From positions 16,947,210 through 17,011,209 of the forward strand of contig NC_059398.1 of NCBI RefSeq assembly GCF_905220565.1: DNA of 64,000 bases. The letters are read 5' to 3'. Below the pieces are notes generated by a model that did not search any database, was not told the origin of the DNA, and saw only the letters and a program-made list of their open reading frames with translations. This DNA is from Melitaea cinxia. Taxonomy: Eukaryota > Arthropoda > Insecta > Lepidoptera > Nymphalidae. Shown one piece after another: positions 43,125 to 56,383 of the stretch. A program made the translations under genes and the position numbers. Every line of letters starts with the position of its first letter. The first letter of the stretch is position 1.

Positions 43125-43400
43125 TGAAAAATAATAATTGTGTTTTTCGCAAACGAAAAAACCGACTTCAATTATATCGACATACTTATCGACGACGAGG
43201 ATACAACGTAATTAGATGGGAAAAAAATTAACAAACGTACTAGTCATGACTACGATTTTCGAGAGTTTCCCTCGATTTCTCTGAGATTCCATCATCAGAT
43301 CCTAGTTTTTTTAACACGGTACCACACTTGGGATACCTCCTTTCCAAAAAAAAGAATTACCAAAATCGATTCATAAATCACGAAGTTATCCCCGAATAAT
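43125..43400 (-). mobile_element. AACCGACTTC-ended repeat, truncated
   Basis: Plus strand starts AATAATTGTGTTTTTCGC, then AAAAAACCGACTTCAATTAT, and contains CATCATCAGATCCTAG and CACGAAGTTATCC. This is the reverse of the family consensus. It lies within the piggyBac-type element, to the right of the LTR element. Confidence 0.75.
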
Positions 43401-44464
43401 GAAAAGAACGTGAAAAGTACAACAAATACATGAAAAGGGGCTTAAGAACATTGCCAAGTGGCTTAATTGGAATATATTGACACGTGATACAGCTAAAACT
43501 AACTGCATGTGCTTTATTGATTAATTAAACGTTCCAAACCACCGCACAATTTTGAAGTGAGGATGTAGCTAGTGAAATAAACAATTTTTTTTTTATCTTA
43601 AAATGGATTCAAACGACGCGACGCCTTCACTATTGATAGCGTGTCACAACACTGAGAGCACGAATTGGCGCGAGCGCATCATTCTGTGCGAGTGTGGGGT
43701 GCACGGAGTGGTAGGTCATATCGACCCCACACCGCACTAGGGTGAAACATTTTTCTTTAGGTGCGAGTGAGTTCAAATTGGTTCACGAGTGTTTGAAAAT
43801 GCTAGATTGTTCACGTTAAAGCGGTGATAACAATGGTATATAAATCTCTTTCCTACGATAGAAATACACAAAGTTATGCCTTCCGAACCAAGGGAATAAA
43901 CGCTATTTTGCTCGCCGCACCAAACGAAAGTTCGCTATGGGTCAATATGACCTCACAACGTAGCAAACGTGTTAAAAGGAGTGAAGATGGTCTTTACCGC
44001 ATATTTGCTCAGTGATCTAGCTATCTTATGTCACTCCTTTAATATATGGTATAAATGCTAATTGTCTTTCAACTCTGTATTGTCGTATAACTTTTTATCC
44101 CTTGTAGTTGTGTTTCTCATGTTATATCCATTCTGCTGTAGGACCTCTTTAACGTGGCTAGCTCCGATTCTATGTGGTTTTCGTCACAGAGATCATGTGC
44201 GCGATTGGTCAATGATGTTACTACAGCGTTTAAGTGTCGAAGATGTTGGTGTGAGTCAGCATGCAGATATCGGTCGGTGTGTGTTGGTTTCCTGTAGACA
44301 GTATGGCTCACCGAGCCATCCTTACGTACTCAAGAAATGTAGTAAGTACTAAAATCAAGAAATGCCATTTTTCTGTTCTTCTCTACTTCACAGGTGAATT
44401 TAATTTTGCTGTGGATGTTGTTTAAGTGATTTAAGCATTTCATTGCACTTTCATTGTCCCCCTT

Positions 44465-45085
44465 TTTAACCGACTTCCAAAAAAGGAGGAGGTTCTCAAT
44501 TCGACTGTATTTTTTTTTTTTTTTTATGTATGTTACATCAGAACTTTTGACCGGGTAGACCGATTTCGACAAATTTTGTTTTAATCGAAAGGTTTTGTGT
44601 GCCAATTGGTCCCATTTAAATTTATTTGAGATCTAACAACTACTTTTCGAGTTATATCTAATAATGCGTTTTTACTTGACGCTTTTTTCGTCGACCTACG
44701 TTGTATTATACCACATAACTTTCTACTGGATGTATCGATTTTGATAATTCTTTTTTTGTTGGAAAGGGGATATCCTTTGTTTGATATCATGATAAGGAAA
44801 CCAGGATCTGATGATGGGATCCTAGACAAATCGAGGGAAACTCTCGAAAATCCGCAATAACTTTTTACTGGGTGTACCGATTTTGATAATTTTTAATTTA
44901 ATCGAAAGCTGATGTTTATCATGTGGTTACATACAAATTTTATCGAGATCTGATAACTACTCTTTGAGTAATCTTTGATAATGCGTAGTTGCTTGACTAT
45001 TTTTTCGTCGATCTACGTTGTATTACTTGTCGATGTAATTGAAGTCGGTTTTTTTTTCGTTTGCAAGCAAACACAATTATTAATA
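44465..45085 (+). mobile_element. AACCGACTTC-ended repeat inserted in the Penelope reverse transcriptase
   Basis: Full-length copy, very close to the 7.6-kb copy: it begins TTTAACCGACTTCC and ends AATTGAAGTCGG plus a T run and CGTTTGCAAGCAAACACAATT. It splits the Penelope-like RT between the YVDD block and the following KFTCEVEKNRKMAFLD block. Confidence 0.85.
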
Positions 45086-45315
45086 GAAAATACGTCATCT
45101 ACGTACCTCTTCCACACTTTAATTGTTGTTACAGCCTTTGCCGTTGACAAGGCTATCTCTTCGATATCCATCCAAATATTCGCGACTAGAAGAGCGACTG
45201 GGTTACCCATTGGTAATGAGCGTAACGCTACAATCAATTCAATTTTGAAAGTCATTGACATCGACAAACTATTGAAGGCCTCTGTGAACACAATACAGAC
45301 GAGAGAATTTTATGA

Positions 45316-45715
45316 TCTATACATATAATAAAATAGTAGGAAAGTCAAAACTGCACATTGAATATTTTTTTAAATGAATACTTGGGGTGTGATCTACAAT
45401 TGATACCGAAGCCAAAAATATAGTGTTTAGTTTTTTGTCTGTTTGTCTGTTTGTCTGTATGTGTGTCTGGGATAAACTCAAAAAGTACCGCATGGATTTA
45501 CTTCAAATTTGGCACGAATATTATTAAGAAGTCGGGTCAACATACAGGCTACATATTATCATGCTATCACCTACAGGGAACGAGCAGTGAACCTTTATTT
45601 CTTTACCGCATTCTGTAACAACGTGTAATCTAACGACGCAAATTTGAATGTTGTTATTATTATGTTAATAGCCATGCTATAAGCTAGCTTCACACTATAA
45701 AAATCACGCAATATA
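45316..45715 (+). mobile_element. Helitron-type element, 3' end missing or unclear
   Basis: Starts TCTATACATATAATAAAATAG after A. It contains a run of GTCTGTTT units and CATGGATTTACTTCAAATTTGG, and matches the minus-strand element at 58629-59076 over most of its length. No CTAG end was located. Confidence 0.7.
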
Positions 45716-46309
45716 AGTAACTTGGCCGACAGTGGCGTGCATAAAGTTTTTAAACAGGGTAGGCAATCAAATATAAAATTTGAACAGCCACACTGCACTT
45801 ACATTCTCGCAATTTTTTCCTGATTTATTTTAATTTCATTGGGAATAGAGGCTTTTAGATAATTTCAAGAACAGACATAAGTAAATAATTGGACACGTAA
45901 AGTGCATTTATACTAATAATGCAGGCATACAAATACATGTACAGTAACCAACTGATACCTATTAGACTTGGGTAACTCATGAGTGAGTGATACAAATGAA
46001 ACATCAAACAAATCAGTTACTTGATAGACACAGTGACCTCTAAGGCCGGCACTCTAATAATTTCGTTTGTGTTAATTAGTTACGAAATTGTATTCTTAAT
46101 GAAAGTACTTGTTTATTTATTAATAAATAAAAAATTATAACGTCATTGTTATTTATGTGTTAAATCGATACGCCTGAACAATTTTTAATTTATCTGTATA
46201 ATCGGACGTGTTAAATTTCGATGCACTATTTACTTTCATCAAACACACGTCTCCGTTCCATATTTCACAAGTAAACTTATTCATCACTAATCTATATATC
46301 TATATCTAG
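45716..46309. other. Gene-free spacer
   Basis: AT-rich. A CAGTGGCGTGCATAAAG near 45730 resembles a hAT-type terminal repeat, but no partner end was found. Nothing else recognised. Confidence 0.35.
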
Positions 46310-46842
46310 ACATATATAAAAGCTTAAGGTCACTCATCACGAAATCTCCGAAACTATAACACCTACAAACTTGAAATTTGGCAAGTAGGCTTGACAGGAC
46401 ATAGACATCCGCTAAGAACGGACTTTACGAAACTCGACCCCTAAGGGGGTGAAACGGGGGTTGGAAGTTTGTATAAAAATCCTATGTTTTTGAAGTAAGA
46501 GACTTGAAATTTAAAATATATGCTCTATAGATGGTGAGAAGATGTCCAAATAATGTATCTTTAGAAACCAACTCCCTTTTGGGGTTAAAACGGGGGATGG
46601 TAGGTTGACTCACTCATCACGAAATCTCCGAAACTATAATAGCCACAAACTTGAAATTTGGCAGGTAGGCTTCTTATAAGACGTAAACATCCGTTAAGAA
46701 CGGATTTTACGGAAATCGACCCCTAAAGGGGTAAAACGGGGGTTGGAAGTTTATATGAAAGTCCTGTTTTTGAAGTCAGAGACTTGAAATTTAAAATTTA
46801 TGCTCTATAGATGTGAAAAGGAGTCCAAATAATGCATCGTAA
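46310..46842 (+). repeat. 280-bp tandem array, reverse of the 1.1-kb array
   Basis: TTGAAATTTGGCAAGTAGGC at 46371 and a near copy at 46651 are 280 bp apart. The unit is the reverse complement of the array at 1085-2330. The left edge (CATATATAAAAGCTTAAGGTCACTC) is Helitron-like, and the right side is cut by another Helitron at 46843. Confidence 0.8.
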
Positions 46843-47509
46843 TCTATATATATAAAAGAGAAAGGTCACTGACTCACTCATCACGAGAACTCAAAAAACC
46901 GCTGGATGGTCCCATCCATTCAGGATGGACAAAGATGAAATTTAGCAGGGAGGTAGATTATAGTTAGTAAATGTCCGCTAAGAAAGGATTTTTTGATATT
47001 CCACTGCTAAGGGCGTTTGATTGGGGTTGATAGTTTGTATGAAACATATACAGCAGCTATAAGTTCGCCTGCTAGGTTATTTATACTGCAGCCTGAAAAT
47101 AAATCTAAAAATGTGGTGTATAGAGAGGTTTTATAAAAATAACTAATAAATTATACTAAATTGTGCCTTTTAAAAAAATACTCAGAGTGATAAGCATTTC
47201 AAGTGACTGAAATAAAAAAATAATTTGCTTAAACATCTTGATAGTAATGCATATCTTCATAACCACGCGAACGTAGTCGCAGGCAACAGTTAGTGTATTA
47301 TAACAATAAGTCCCCAAAAGTGTATGTGATCGATTCCCTCAAAATTTACTGAACGTCTTTTCATGCGGTTTTACCAATGGAGAGAGGGCTTCAAGAGGAA
47401 GGTTTACGGAACGACTAAGCCGATTTTGATGAGATTTTGAGTTTCACTGGAAGTTTGCCGGGAAAACTTTGTGACTCACTGATTTAAACGAAGCCGCGGG
47501 CACAGCTAG
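46843..47509 (+). mobile_element. Helitron-type element inserted at the end of the tandem array
   Basis: Begins TCTATATATATAAAAGAGAA after A and ends CGCGGGCACAGCTAG before T. It has the AAAGGTCACTGACTCACTC wording of the same Helitron family as the array but without the tandem units. No ORF. Confidence 0.75.
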
Positions 47510-47634
47510 TAATTATATATAAATATATTGTTATATTGCGGAAAACTGGGATGTCTTGCGCGAACTCAGTGAGGCCTTTGTTCAGCAGTGGACTATAACG
47601 CTTAAACAGATAGTTGATTCCGTGTTCATCATCA

Positions 47635-47960
47635 TTATCATCTTCACTTTAGCTTGATACAGTCTACTGCTGGACATAGGCCTCCGCAAGTTCAAGCTCC
47701 TCATGTGTGTTTGCCATAGTCACCACGGTGGGCAGGCGGATTAGTGAGCGCAGGGCTGGCTTTGTCGCACTGAAGACGCTGCCGTCGTGCTGTCCGTCTT
47801 CAGCCTGTGTATTTCAAATCCAGCAGTTGGATGGTTATTCCGCCACCGGTCGGCTTTTTAAGTTCCAAGGTGGTAGTGGAACTGTGTTATCTCTTAATCG
47901 CCTCTTACGACACCCACGGGAAGATAGGGGGCGGCTATATATTTTATTGCCGTAACAACA
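47635..47960 (+). repeat. Dispersed SINE-like repeat, family C, longest copy
   Basis: Runs from CAGTCTACTGCTGGACATAG through CACCACGGTGGGCAGGCG to GACACCCACGGGAAGATAG, about 320 bp. The 4.0- and 22.8-kb copies match only its first part. Confidence 0.7.
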
Positions 47961-48019
47961 CAGAGATTTTGTCCAAATGAAAGTCCAGTAATAAAATAAA
48001 AAATAAATAAAACAACTAT

Positions 48020-48105
48020 TGCAGGTTAGCTGGAAGAGACTTCTTCTAGAGTTATCTCTACCGGCTTTCTACATATAAATTATATTATGTGTATAACGCC
48101 TGACT
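48020..48105 (+). repeat. LINE 3'-end fragment
   Basis: CAGGTTAGCTGGAAGAGAC followed by a GCTTTCTACATATAAATTA stretch parallels the 3' end of the LINE at about 32390-32460. A short 5'-truncated remnant. The next 60 bp to the palindrome edge hold nothing recognised. Confidence 0.45.
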
Positions 48106-48679
48106 GAGCGCAGTAGTCAGTGGTCGTCGTCCGGGCTACATCTGACGCCCGTTAATATCCGCCGTTAGCCCGCTAAATCTGCTACTCTCTTAACCATTCC
48201 ACCCAAATATATCAACATGGGATCAACTTTGCTATGACCAGACTAAATCCAACTCTTCGTGATATTTTATAAAGCCTTTAAATTAATATTTATTCTAGAA
48301 ATATTAGTACTTCTAATTTAATTTTGTTTTTTTTAATGTTAGAAAGGATATATTACAAATATTGTCCTGTATATTTAAAGACCATAGGTTTAAGTAATAG
48401 TTTAGAAATTACTGACATTGTAAACATCAGTATTAGGTGCAAATGACTTGAAACTAGGAATATTAAGAAATTATATTTAAACAAACCCATCGATGAAAAT
48501 AAAAATGCGTTGTCGCAATGTCTGTACACGCATTAGTTCCGATTGACTGCTAATCACTTAGAAATTCCTTTCTTTTGTGTACGTTATTTTTGAAAAAGTT
48601 TGTATAAAAAAAAAAAGTACAGTAAGAAGTTCGCTGAACCTACATTATAGGGCATTATATAAATATAAATAATAATAAA

Positions 48680-48840
48680 CGCTTCACAGGTCCGGAAACA
48701 CACAATACACAAGCACAAACGCCCAGACCACAACAAACACCTATATGGCCAATACAAATATCTGTCATGACTGTCATGAGCGGGTAGGGGATCGAAATCG
48801 CGACCGCCGCCGGCGCAACAACCAGTGCTTAGACCTAGAG
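48680..48840 (-). repeat. tRNA-derived SINE, family E, left palindrome arm
   Basis: Minus-strand head with GGTTGTTGCGCCGGCGGC and a B-box-like GATTTCGATCCCC. The body carries TATTGGCCATATAGGTGTTT. It lacks about 40 bp near its tail that is kept in the right-arm partner. Confidence 0.7.
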
Positions 48841-49080
48841 TGCTTTAAAATATATTTCTGTTTTATAGCCTTTAAAGTGCTTGAAGTTTTGTTTTAATCG
48901 TATTTTAATCTAATCCTAGGACTACATAGACATGGGTAAACTTTCTACAATTTCTACATTATCCGTTAAAAGAAATTTGATTTTCGTGAATTATTTTGTA
49001 TTTTCTGCTTAAAAATAGACACATGTTTTTACATGGCAATAATTAGCTTTAAAGAAACACTTTTCGATATTTTGTAGCAT

Positions 49081-49329
49081 TTACTTCTTCGGAACTTGAT
49101 TTCTGAAGGAGGCGTACAACTGTAGCACGACCATGGTCTCGTTAGCGGTGGTAAATGTGACATCCGTGCGCGCTTTCTCGAAAGGGAACACGTCGGGAAA
49201 GTTGTCCAGAGGAACTGTCATGTTCATGAAACGATAGGTCCCCTAGAAAAAATAATAATAGGCTATGCTGTTTCATTGTGGCTTGTTAAATATACAAGGT
49301 TACAGGTCTAAAGATTTAACTTCCTATTT

Positions 49330-49379
<50 letters not shown>

Positions 49380-50840
49380 ATTTTTTTACACATCTTGTGG
49401 TCATAGAAGTAGCGATATAGTTGCAGATAGGACTACACACGTAGGGATACACATGTTTTGGATAAAAGTTGGTAAGAAGAAAAAATATATATTTTATACT
49501 AGATTAGTTCGTATTATATCTACCTTGCAATTGATAAAAGTGTAGGTACTTGTCTATAATTATTTGTCATTACATAGTATGAAACAAAGTCGCTTCCCGC
49601 TGTCTGCGTGCTTAGATGTTTAAAACTACGCAACGAATTTTGATGCGGTTTTCTTTAGTAAATAGAGTGATTACAGAAGGAGGTTTATATGTATAATACA
49701 TGCATAATAGAGTAGAGGAACACTGATTGTTTTTGCAAGAGTGCGAAGCCGGGGCGGGTCGCTTGTTTATTAAAAAAAGAAAAGAATAAAGATAAAGAAT
49801 AGAATTATTGTATCGGTAGATTACTTAGCGTACCTATATTGACTAAATTTGTGGCTGAAAATTGAAATACAGTTACTTACAACAGGAAGATGACATTTGA
49901 TACCATACGAAGCAGCAACTGGAGCGATGAATTTCTCATATTTTAGAAAATCACAGTACTTGTAATGTAGCTCTATGAACGATCTTCTGTATTCATTGTG
50001 AAGATACTGGAAGATTACCAAATTAAACTGAAATATTGTTTCATTTTATTTATTAAATTTGAAGCAATTTCTTAGTTATATACGATTATATTCAATATTT
50101 TGATACAAACCGTAACGTTGTTCTCCCATGGCTGTTTCGTCGTCATTTCTAAATTCATCTTATAACTACTCTTCCTACTGTACCGTCGTATATAAAAAGT
50201 GTAATTGTAGTAATATTTTTCATTCATATACGCCACTCTTGCCCTCTCTGGTATCAGTTGAACACCCTGTAGTTATAAATTCGTTAATGATTATAAAGTT
50301 AAATGAAGTACGGTATTGCACAGCAGGAAATATCGTGCTCAAAATCTGGAGCAACAAGACCGGGGAAGTATCTCGACCTTACAGAAGATCTCAGCTAAAT
50401 AATATTTATTAATTATCTTATACTTTAGTATAAGATAATATATAGATATATAGATAGATATTTTTGACTGCTAAAATATTTTTACTGCTGTAGGCCTCCC
50501 CAAATTCGCGACAAAGATCCCGGTTCTCCGCAGTCCTCATCCAAGTGAGTCTCTAATATTCGATAATATAAGGGCTATCATTTTTATAAAAAAATACTAT
50601 TTAAATGTGTGTACTAAAATGAATGGGCTTAGAATTGAACCCTGTGGAACACATATTTTAAGCACATATTCAGAAAACTATTGAAACGATCTAGAATTCC
50701 ATTAGTAAACGCCTAGAAATATGCAGAAACCCACAGACAGACAGCCGCATGCAGAAGCAATGAAAAATACTTACACAAAAAACCGGAAACACTATAACTG
50801 AAGCAAAGATTACAATTATATGACACGTCAAGTGAGTCAT
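49081..50840 (-). CDS. Secreted DUF1091-type protein, copy 2 (four exons, 176 aa)
   Basis: Minus-strand exons 50840-50775, 50266-50111, 50027-49881 and 49242-49081 (stop 49083-49081), all phase 0. The product is the same as copy 3 except Gly instead of Ala at position 23 and Ser instead of Thr at 168 by my reading. Signal peptide at residues 1-22. Cys 99 and Cys 119 are kept, as is HLPVGTYRFMNMTVPLDNFP. The reading frame and splice sites, including the weak GTTTGT donor after exon 2, are intact, so it could be expressed. It is divergent from copy 3, with about 670 bp between start codons, so the two probably share one central promoter region. Confidence 0.8.
49332..49375. repeat. (TA)n microsatellite in copy 2 intron 3
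   Basis: About 22 TA units. The mirror position in the right arm holds a much longer tract (53024-53219), and copy 1 has almost no TA here. Confidence 0.95.
49500..49765 (+). mobile_element. Helitron-type fragment, left palindrome arm
   Basis: Contains ACGCAACGAATTTTGATGCG and ends near CGAAGCCGGGGCGGGTCGC, the wording of Helitron 3' ends, but the terminal CTAG has become CTTG. Its mirror in the right arm is 52570-52800. Confidence 0.6.
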
Positions 50841-50954
50841 TTTTAAAACTACGAAATACATACACTACGTATATCCTATGAGGTTGGTATGTCAACTGCC
50901 GTTAAATAGTGCAACGATCATTTTCAGTTTTAAAATCATAATGCGGTTTTAATG

Positions 50955-51394
50955 AAAGTGAGAAAGAAATAAAGATATTTAGGTACAGTTTTAGAGTGCA
51001 ATATTTCACTTTAGTAGCCCTAAACTCTATTAGTATATTAATTATTTCTTTTTAACCGACTTCAAAAACGGAGGAGGTTACTCAATTCGACCGTATATAC
51101 CTACCGTACGACCGTATATATCTTTATTTCTTTCTTTGTTCATTACTCTTCCAGTGTACAATAAAGGATATTTCTATTTTTATATTTTGCTTACAACTAC
51201 ATATATAAGGTGCTCGCTCTTTTGATACCACAAAGGACAACAGTAGCGTATATGAATAAAAATATTTCTAAAAACACACTTTTAATATTCGACGTTTTAA
51301 ACCCAGGAAAGTTTTTTAAATACCTATTTGATATATATTTGTAATAATGCATTTTTGATTAAAACGTTTGTTCGTTTTTTTAGATAATTTAGTT
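50955..51394. other. Palindrome spacer with a relic DUF1091 exon 2
   Basis: The left part (to about 51050) resembles, in reverse, the region upstream of copy 1 (about 28690-28780). The right part (about 51110-51310) resembles 28740-28950 in forward orientation. It includes a decayed exon 2 (TTTTGATACCACAAAGGAC, TAGCGTATATGAATAAAAAT) with stops. A short AACCGACTTC repeat fragment (51052-51110) sits at the join. The spacer therefore carries the upstream flanks of both arms and is where a shared promoter would be. Confidence 0.65.
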
Positions 51395-51507
51395 ATTAAA
51401 ACCGCATTATGATTTTAAAACTGAAAATGATCGTTGCACTATTTAACGGCAGTTGACATACCAACCTCATAGGATATACGTAGTGTATGTATTTCGTAGT
51501 TTTAAAA

Positions 51508-53471
<1,964 letters not shown>

Positions 53472-53711
53472 ATGCTATAGAATATCGAAAAGTATTTCTT
53501 TAAAGCTAAATATTGCCATGTAAAAACATGTGTCTATTTTTAAGCAGAAAATACAAAATAATTTACAAACATCAAATTACTTTTAACGGATAATGTAGAA
53601 ATTGTAGAAAGTGTACCCATATCTATGTAGTCCTAGGATAAGATTAAAATACGATTAAAACAAAACTCCAAGCACTTCAAAGGCTAATAAAATAGAAATA
53701 TATTTTAAAGC

Positions 53712-53935
53712 ACTCTAGGTCTAAGCACTGGTTGTTGCGCCGGCGGCGGTCGCCAGTTCGATCCCTTACCCGCTCATGACAGTCATGACAGATTTTGATT
53801 TTGATTTGTATTGGCCATATAGATGTTTGTTGTGGTCTGGGCGTTTGTGCTTGTGTATTGTGTGTGTTTCCGGACCCAACACAGGAGAAAATCCTGCTGG
53901 GGGACGTTGAGTGTGAAGCGTTTATTATTATTGAT
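53712..53935 (+). repeat. tRNA-derived SINE, family E, right palindrome arm
   Basis: Head with GGTTGTTGCGCCGGCGGC and B box CAGTTCGATCCC. The body has TTGGCCATATAGATGTTTG and a tail near GAAAATCCTGCTGGGGG. Mirror of 48680-48840. Confidence 0.75.
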
Positions 53936-54447
53936 ATTTATATAATGCCCTATAATGTAGCTACTGTATACATACTGCTCCAGCGAACTTCCTACTGTAC
54001 TTTTTAATTTTTTTTATACAAACTTTTCAAAAATAACGTACACAAAAGAAAGGAATTCCTAAGTGGTTAGCAGTCGCTTGGAACTAATGCGTGTACAGAC
54101 ATTGCGACAACGCGTTTTTATTTTCATCGATGGGTTTGTTTAAATATAATTTCTTAATATTTCTAGTTTCAAGTCATTTGCACCTAATACTGATGTTTAC
54201 AATGTCAGTAATTTCTAAACTATTACTTAAACTTATGGTCTTTAAATATACAGGACAATATTTGTACTATATCCTTCCTAACATAAAAAAAAAACTAAAT
54301 TAAATCAGAAGTACTAATATTTCTAGAATAAATATTAATTTAAAGGCTTTTTCACAAATAGTTGGATTTAGTCTGGTCATAGCAAAATTGATCCCATGTT
54401 GATATTTGGGTGGAATGGTTGAGAGAGTAGCAGATTTAGCTATAGGT

Positions 54448-54624
54448 CAGTGGCGTAGCAATGTGGAGGCGTAGCAATTCATCTTGCCCCGTGCGCTATT
54501 CACAAAGAGGCGCCAAATGGTCCGCAAAACAAAAATTGCTGGACATATTATATGGTTTTCGAATGGGGGGGAGGTCTAGAAAGGTATAGTACCCTGGGCG
54601 CGAGTTAAGCTCGCTACGTCATTG
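54448..54624. mobile_element. hAT-type MITE candidate
   Basis: Starts CAGTGGCGTAGC and ends GCTACGTCATTG, an imperfect inverted pair typical of hAT-like ends. The interior has CGAATGGGGGGGAGG and CCCTGGGCGCGAG. The expected 8-bp target duplication is not convincing. It begins just outside the right palindrome arm. Confidence 0.55.
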
Positions 54625-56383
54625 CATATGTGGCTCTAGAAAAATATTGTACAAAAAACATTACGTGGTAGATAAGATAACTAGAAAAGCAAACGCTTAT
54701 GCAATCAATCATGATTTTATAAAACATGTATAGGTAAATCTAAAGATTTTGTGTGACTGTTTGCAGCACATCGTGCTTATCTCGGTAAAAATATGTTTTA
54801 TTTGGAAAGCCTTTGAAGTTGTTTAAAAACTATAATCTCGTAGCACAGCGCCTTAGAATTCTCAACACGGATACAGTAACTAGAAACGAAAAATAATTTG
54901 ATAATTATCAAAATATAACGTGTACGCCACAAAAACAAATGTACCAAAATGTTTTTATCTGAAAAAATAATTCCAATCCATGCGATGATTAAAAGATAAT
55001 ACTTAGATCGTCTAATGTCTAAATATCTAAATGTCCGTCATTTTATAAATAATAAATAATAGGCAAGAAGCTCTAGGCAGTGACTGGTTCTTAACCAGTG
55101 GTCCGCGGACCGCTGGTGGTCACTGGAAGCACCACAAGTGGTCCGCAAAAACGGAACGCTAAGTGAGTCAGTCTCAGTGGGCCATAACGAAGAACTCCAT
55201 CTGCTACTAATCATCTATAACTTAGTATTTCTTATTTTTCCCAAATACGGTTGGTGGTCCGTGTCAACATATACTTTTTGGCAAATATTTCATCGTCACT
55301 AAAAGGTACCACAGCTCACGTCTTTTCAGGCTCTTGCTCTTAAACTAAACTGCTATATTAAAATTATTTCATTAAATTCAAACATTAAACTTTAAAACAA
55401 TGCATCACTATAAATCATCGAGCGTATAGTTACATTTTTGACATAATATTTTATTTTATTTATACTGGCTCACCTGATGGTAAGCGATTAACGTAGCCTA
55501 TAGACGCTTGCAATACTATAAGAATTGCAACACGTTGCCGACCCTACCCCCAATCCCTCCAGGAGCTCTGATCACCTTACTTACCACAGCAACACAATAC
55601 TGCTTAAAAGCAGTATTATTTAGTTGTGATCTTCTTAGTGCAGGTTAAGCTATTTCCCCAGTCGGGCTGCTCCAGATCTTGAGATATTTTTTGCTATACC
55701 CTACCTCAGTTAAGAGACAAAACAACAATGGATTGTTTTTATATACGTGTGTGCGTGTTGCGGACGATAAGTTCCTTACACCCTCCTCATACAACGTGTG
55801 CGATCGAAAGTGTGAATCGTGATGCGACCTCATATTCCCGCTCTTATCAGTCCCACAATCGGCTTGACGCGGAGCGGATATTCCCACGCGTCAAGTTGAA
55901 TAATTTTTGCACGGAGCGATAGCGTCTAATAGGTGTCAGTAAAAACGTCTTTGTTTAATGAAGTCAGAGGTAACGTTATCGGTATCTTTACCAAGCCCTG
56001 GAGTACGGTAGCCTGAGATCCTGGGGAGGATTGGGAACCGGGTTGCCAACACGCTTGCGATTCTTCTGTGTTCTAATCTTGCAAATTTTATCGATAGATA
56101 TACAGATGGCTGGCATGGATGGCACCAGGTAGATTGTAAGTTTGTACCGTGCTTGTTATAAAAAAAAAACCAAAGTGTATGTATGATGAAAATAAGAATG
56201 AAAAGGTACGTTTGCTTTATTATTTAAAATTCATTATAATGATAAACAAGTTATTGTTTTGATCTTATTTGATCATTATCATAGTTATATAATTAATTAT
56301 AGCAAGATAATACCTTTTTATGATAAGACCCGCAAATATATACTGAACGTGATAGATCAAAAACAGCAATAGAGAGGAGCACT
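54625..56383. other. Gene-free interval before the lipase gene
   Basis: Contains a stretch with GGTTCTTAACCAGTGGTCCG and GGACCGCTGGTGGTC (55090-55290) that looks like part of a hAT-type repeat, and a family B SINE-like repeat (55460-55685). The remaining sequence, including about 55690-56340, shows no recognisable gene. The lipase promoter should lie just before 56384; ATATATA near 56335 is a possible TATA element. Confidence 0.45.
55460..55685 (+). repeat. Dispersed SINE-like repeat, family B
   Basis: CTCACCTGATGGTAAGCGATT at the left, ACCCTACCCCCAATCC in the middle, and CCCCAGTCGGGCTGCTCC at the right, as in the other copies. Confidence 0.8.

Larger units (their letters stand above)
38894..43971. 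mobile_element. piggyBac-type non-autonomous element flanked by TTAA (nested host of an LTR element)
   Basis: TTAA at 38890-38893 and 43972-43975 bounds inverted ends. The left end reads CACGTTCACTGCG and, later, GGTTATATTGACCTATAG. The right end, read inward, gives CACGTTTGCTACG and GGTCATATTGACCCATAG. Removing the LTR element (39178-43004) leaves about 1.25 kb without a transposase. A further internal copy of the GGTCATAT motif lies at 43711. The Penelope-like reading frame continues on both sides of the TTAA sites, which supports this as an insertion. Confidence 0.75.
38270..45215 (-). mobile_element. Penelope-like element, interrupted by nested insertions
   Basis: Read on the minus strand, a reverse transcriptase segment at about 45210-45065 (LPMGNPVALLVANIWMDIEE, then WKRYVDDVFSI) is broken by a repeat (44465-45085). 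It resumes as HTVYRKPTHTDRYLHADS and on to KIARSLSKYAVKTIFTPF near 43980. After the TTAA-flanked insertion it continues at 38889 with SKDNFPLEKPGIYKINCSCG, SYAGQTKR and then FNREDGFQLSRVWNPVIR. The last part is the GIY-YIG endonuclease typical of Penelope-like elements. Several frameshifts and stops mean it is dead. The 5' end is cut off at or before 45215-45316. Confidence 0.85.
48169..50954 (-). repeat. Left arm of a 6.3-kb palindrome
   Basis: The reverse complement of 48169-50954 matches 51395-54440 nearly base for base, through introns, exons, SINE, Helitron and flanks. Mirror positions sum to about 102348 across most of the gene. They shift near the (TA)n tract and again where the right arm keeps about 40 bp that the left arm lacks. 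The arms meet around a 440-bp spacer (50955-51394). Confidence 0.93.

Noticed and set aside
43824..44015. 63-codon frame near the right end of the TTAA element
   Set aside because: It covers the piggyBac-type terminal repeat and runs into the Penelope-like element on the other strand; no family resemblance.
45013..45291. Extension of the Penelope RT frame beyond the MGNP motif to 45291
   Set aside because: The part before MGNP does not resemble Penelope RT and overlaps a segment that looks coding on the other strand, so the RT call was stopped near 45215.
50128..50412. 94-codon frame and its mirror at 51936-52220
   Set aside because: Antisense to exon 2 of the DUF1091-type genes. It persists only because that exon is conserved in both arms.
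55728..55922. Short plus-strand frame before the lipase gene
   Set aside because: No family resemblance, no conserved second copy, and it begins at the edge of a family B repeat.
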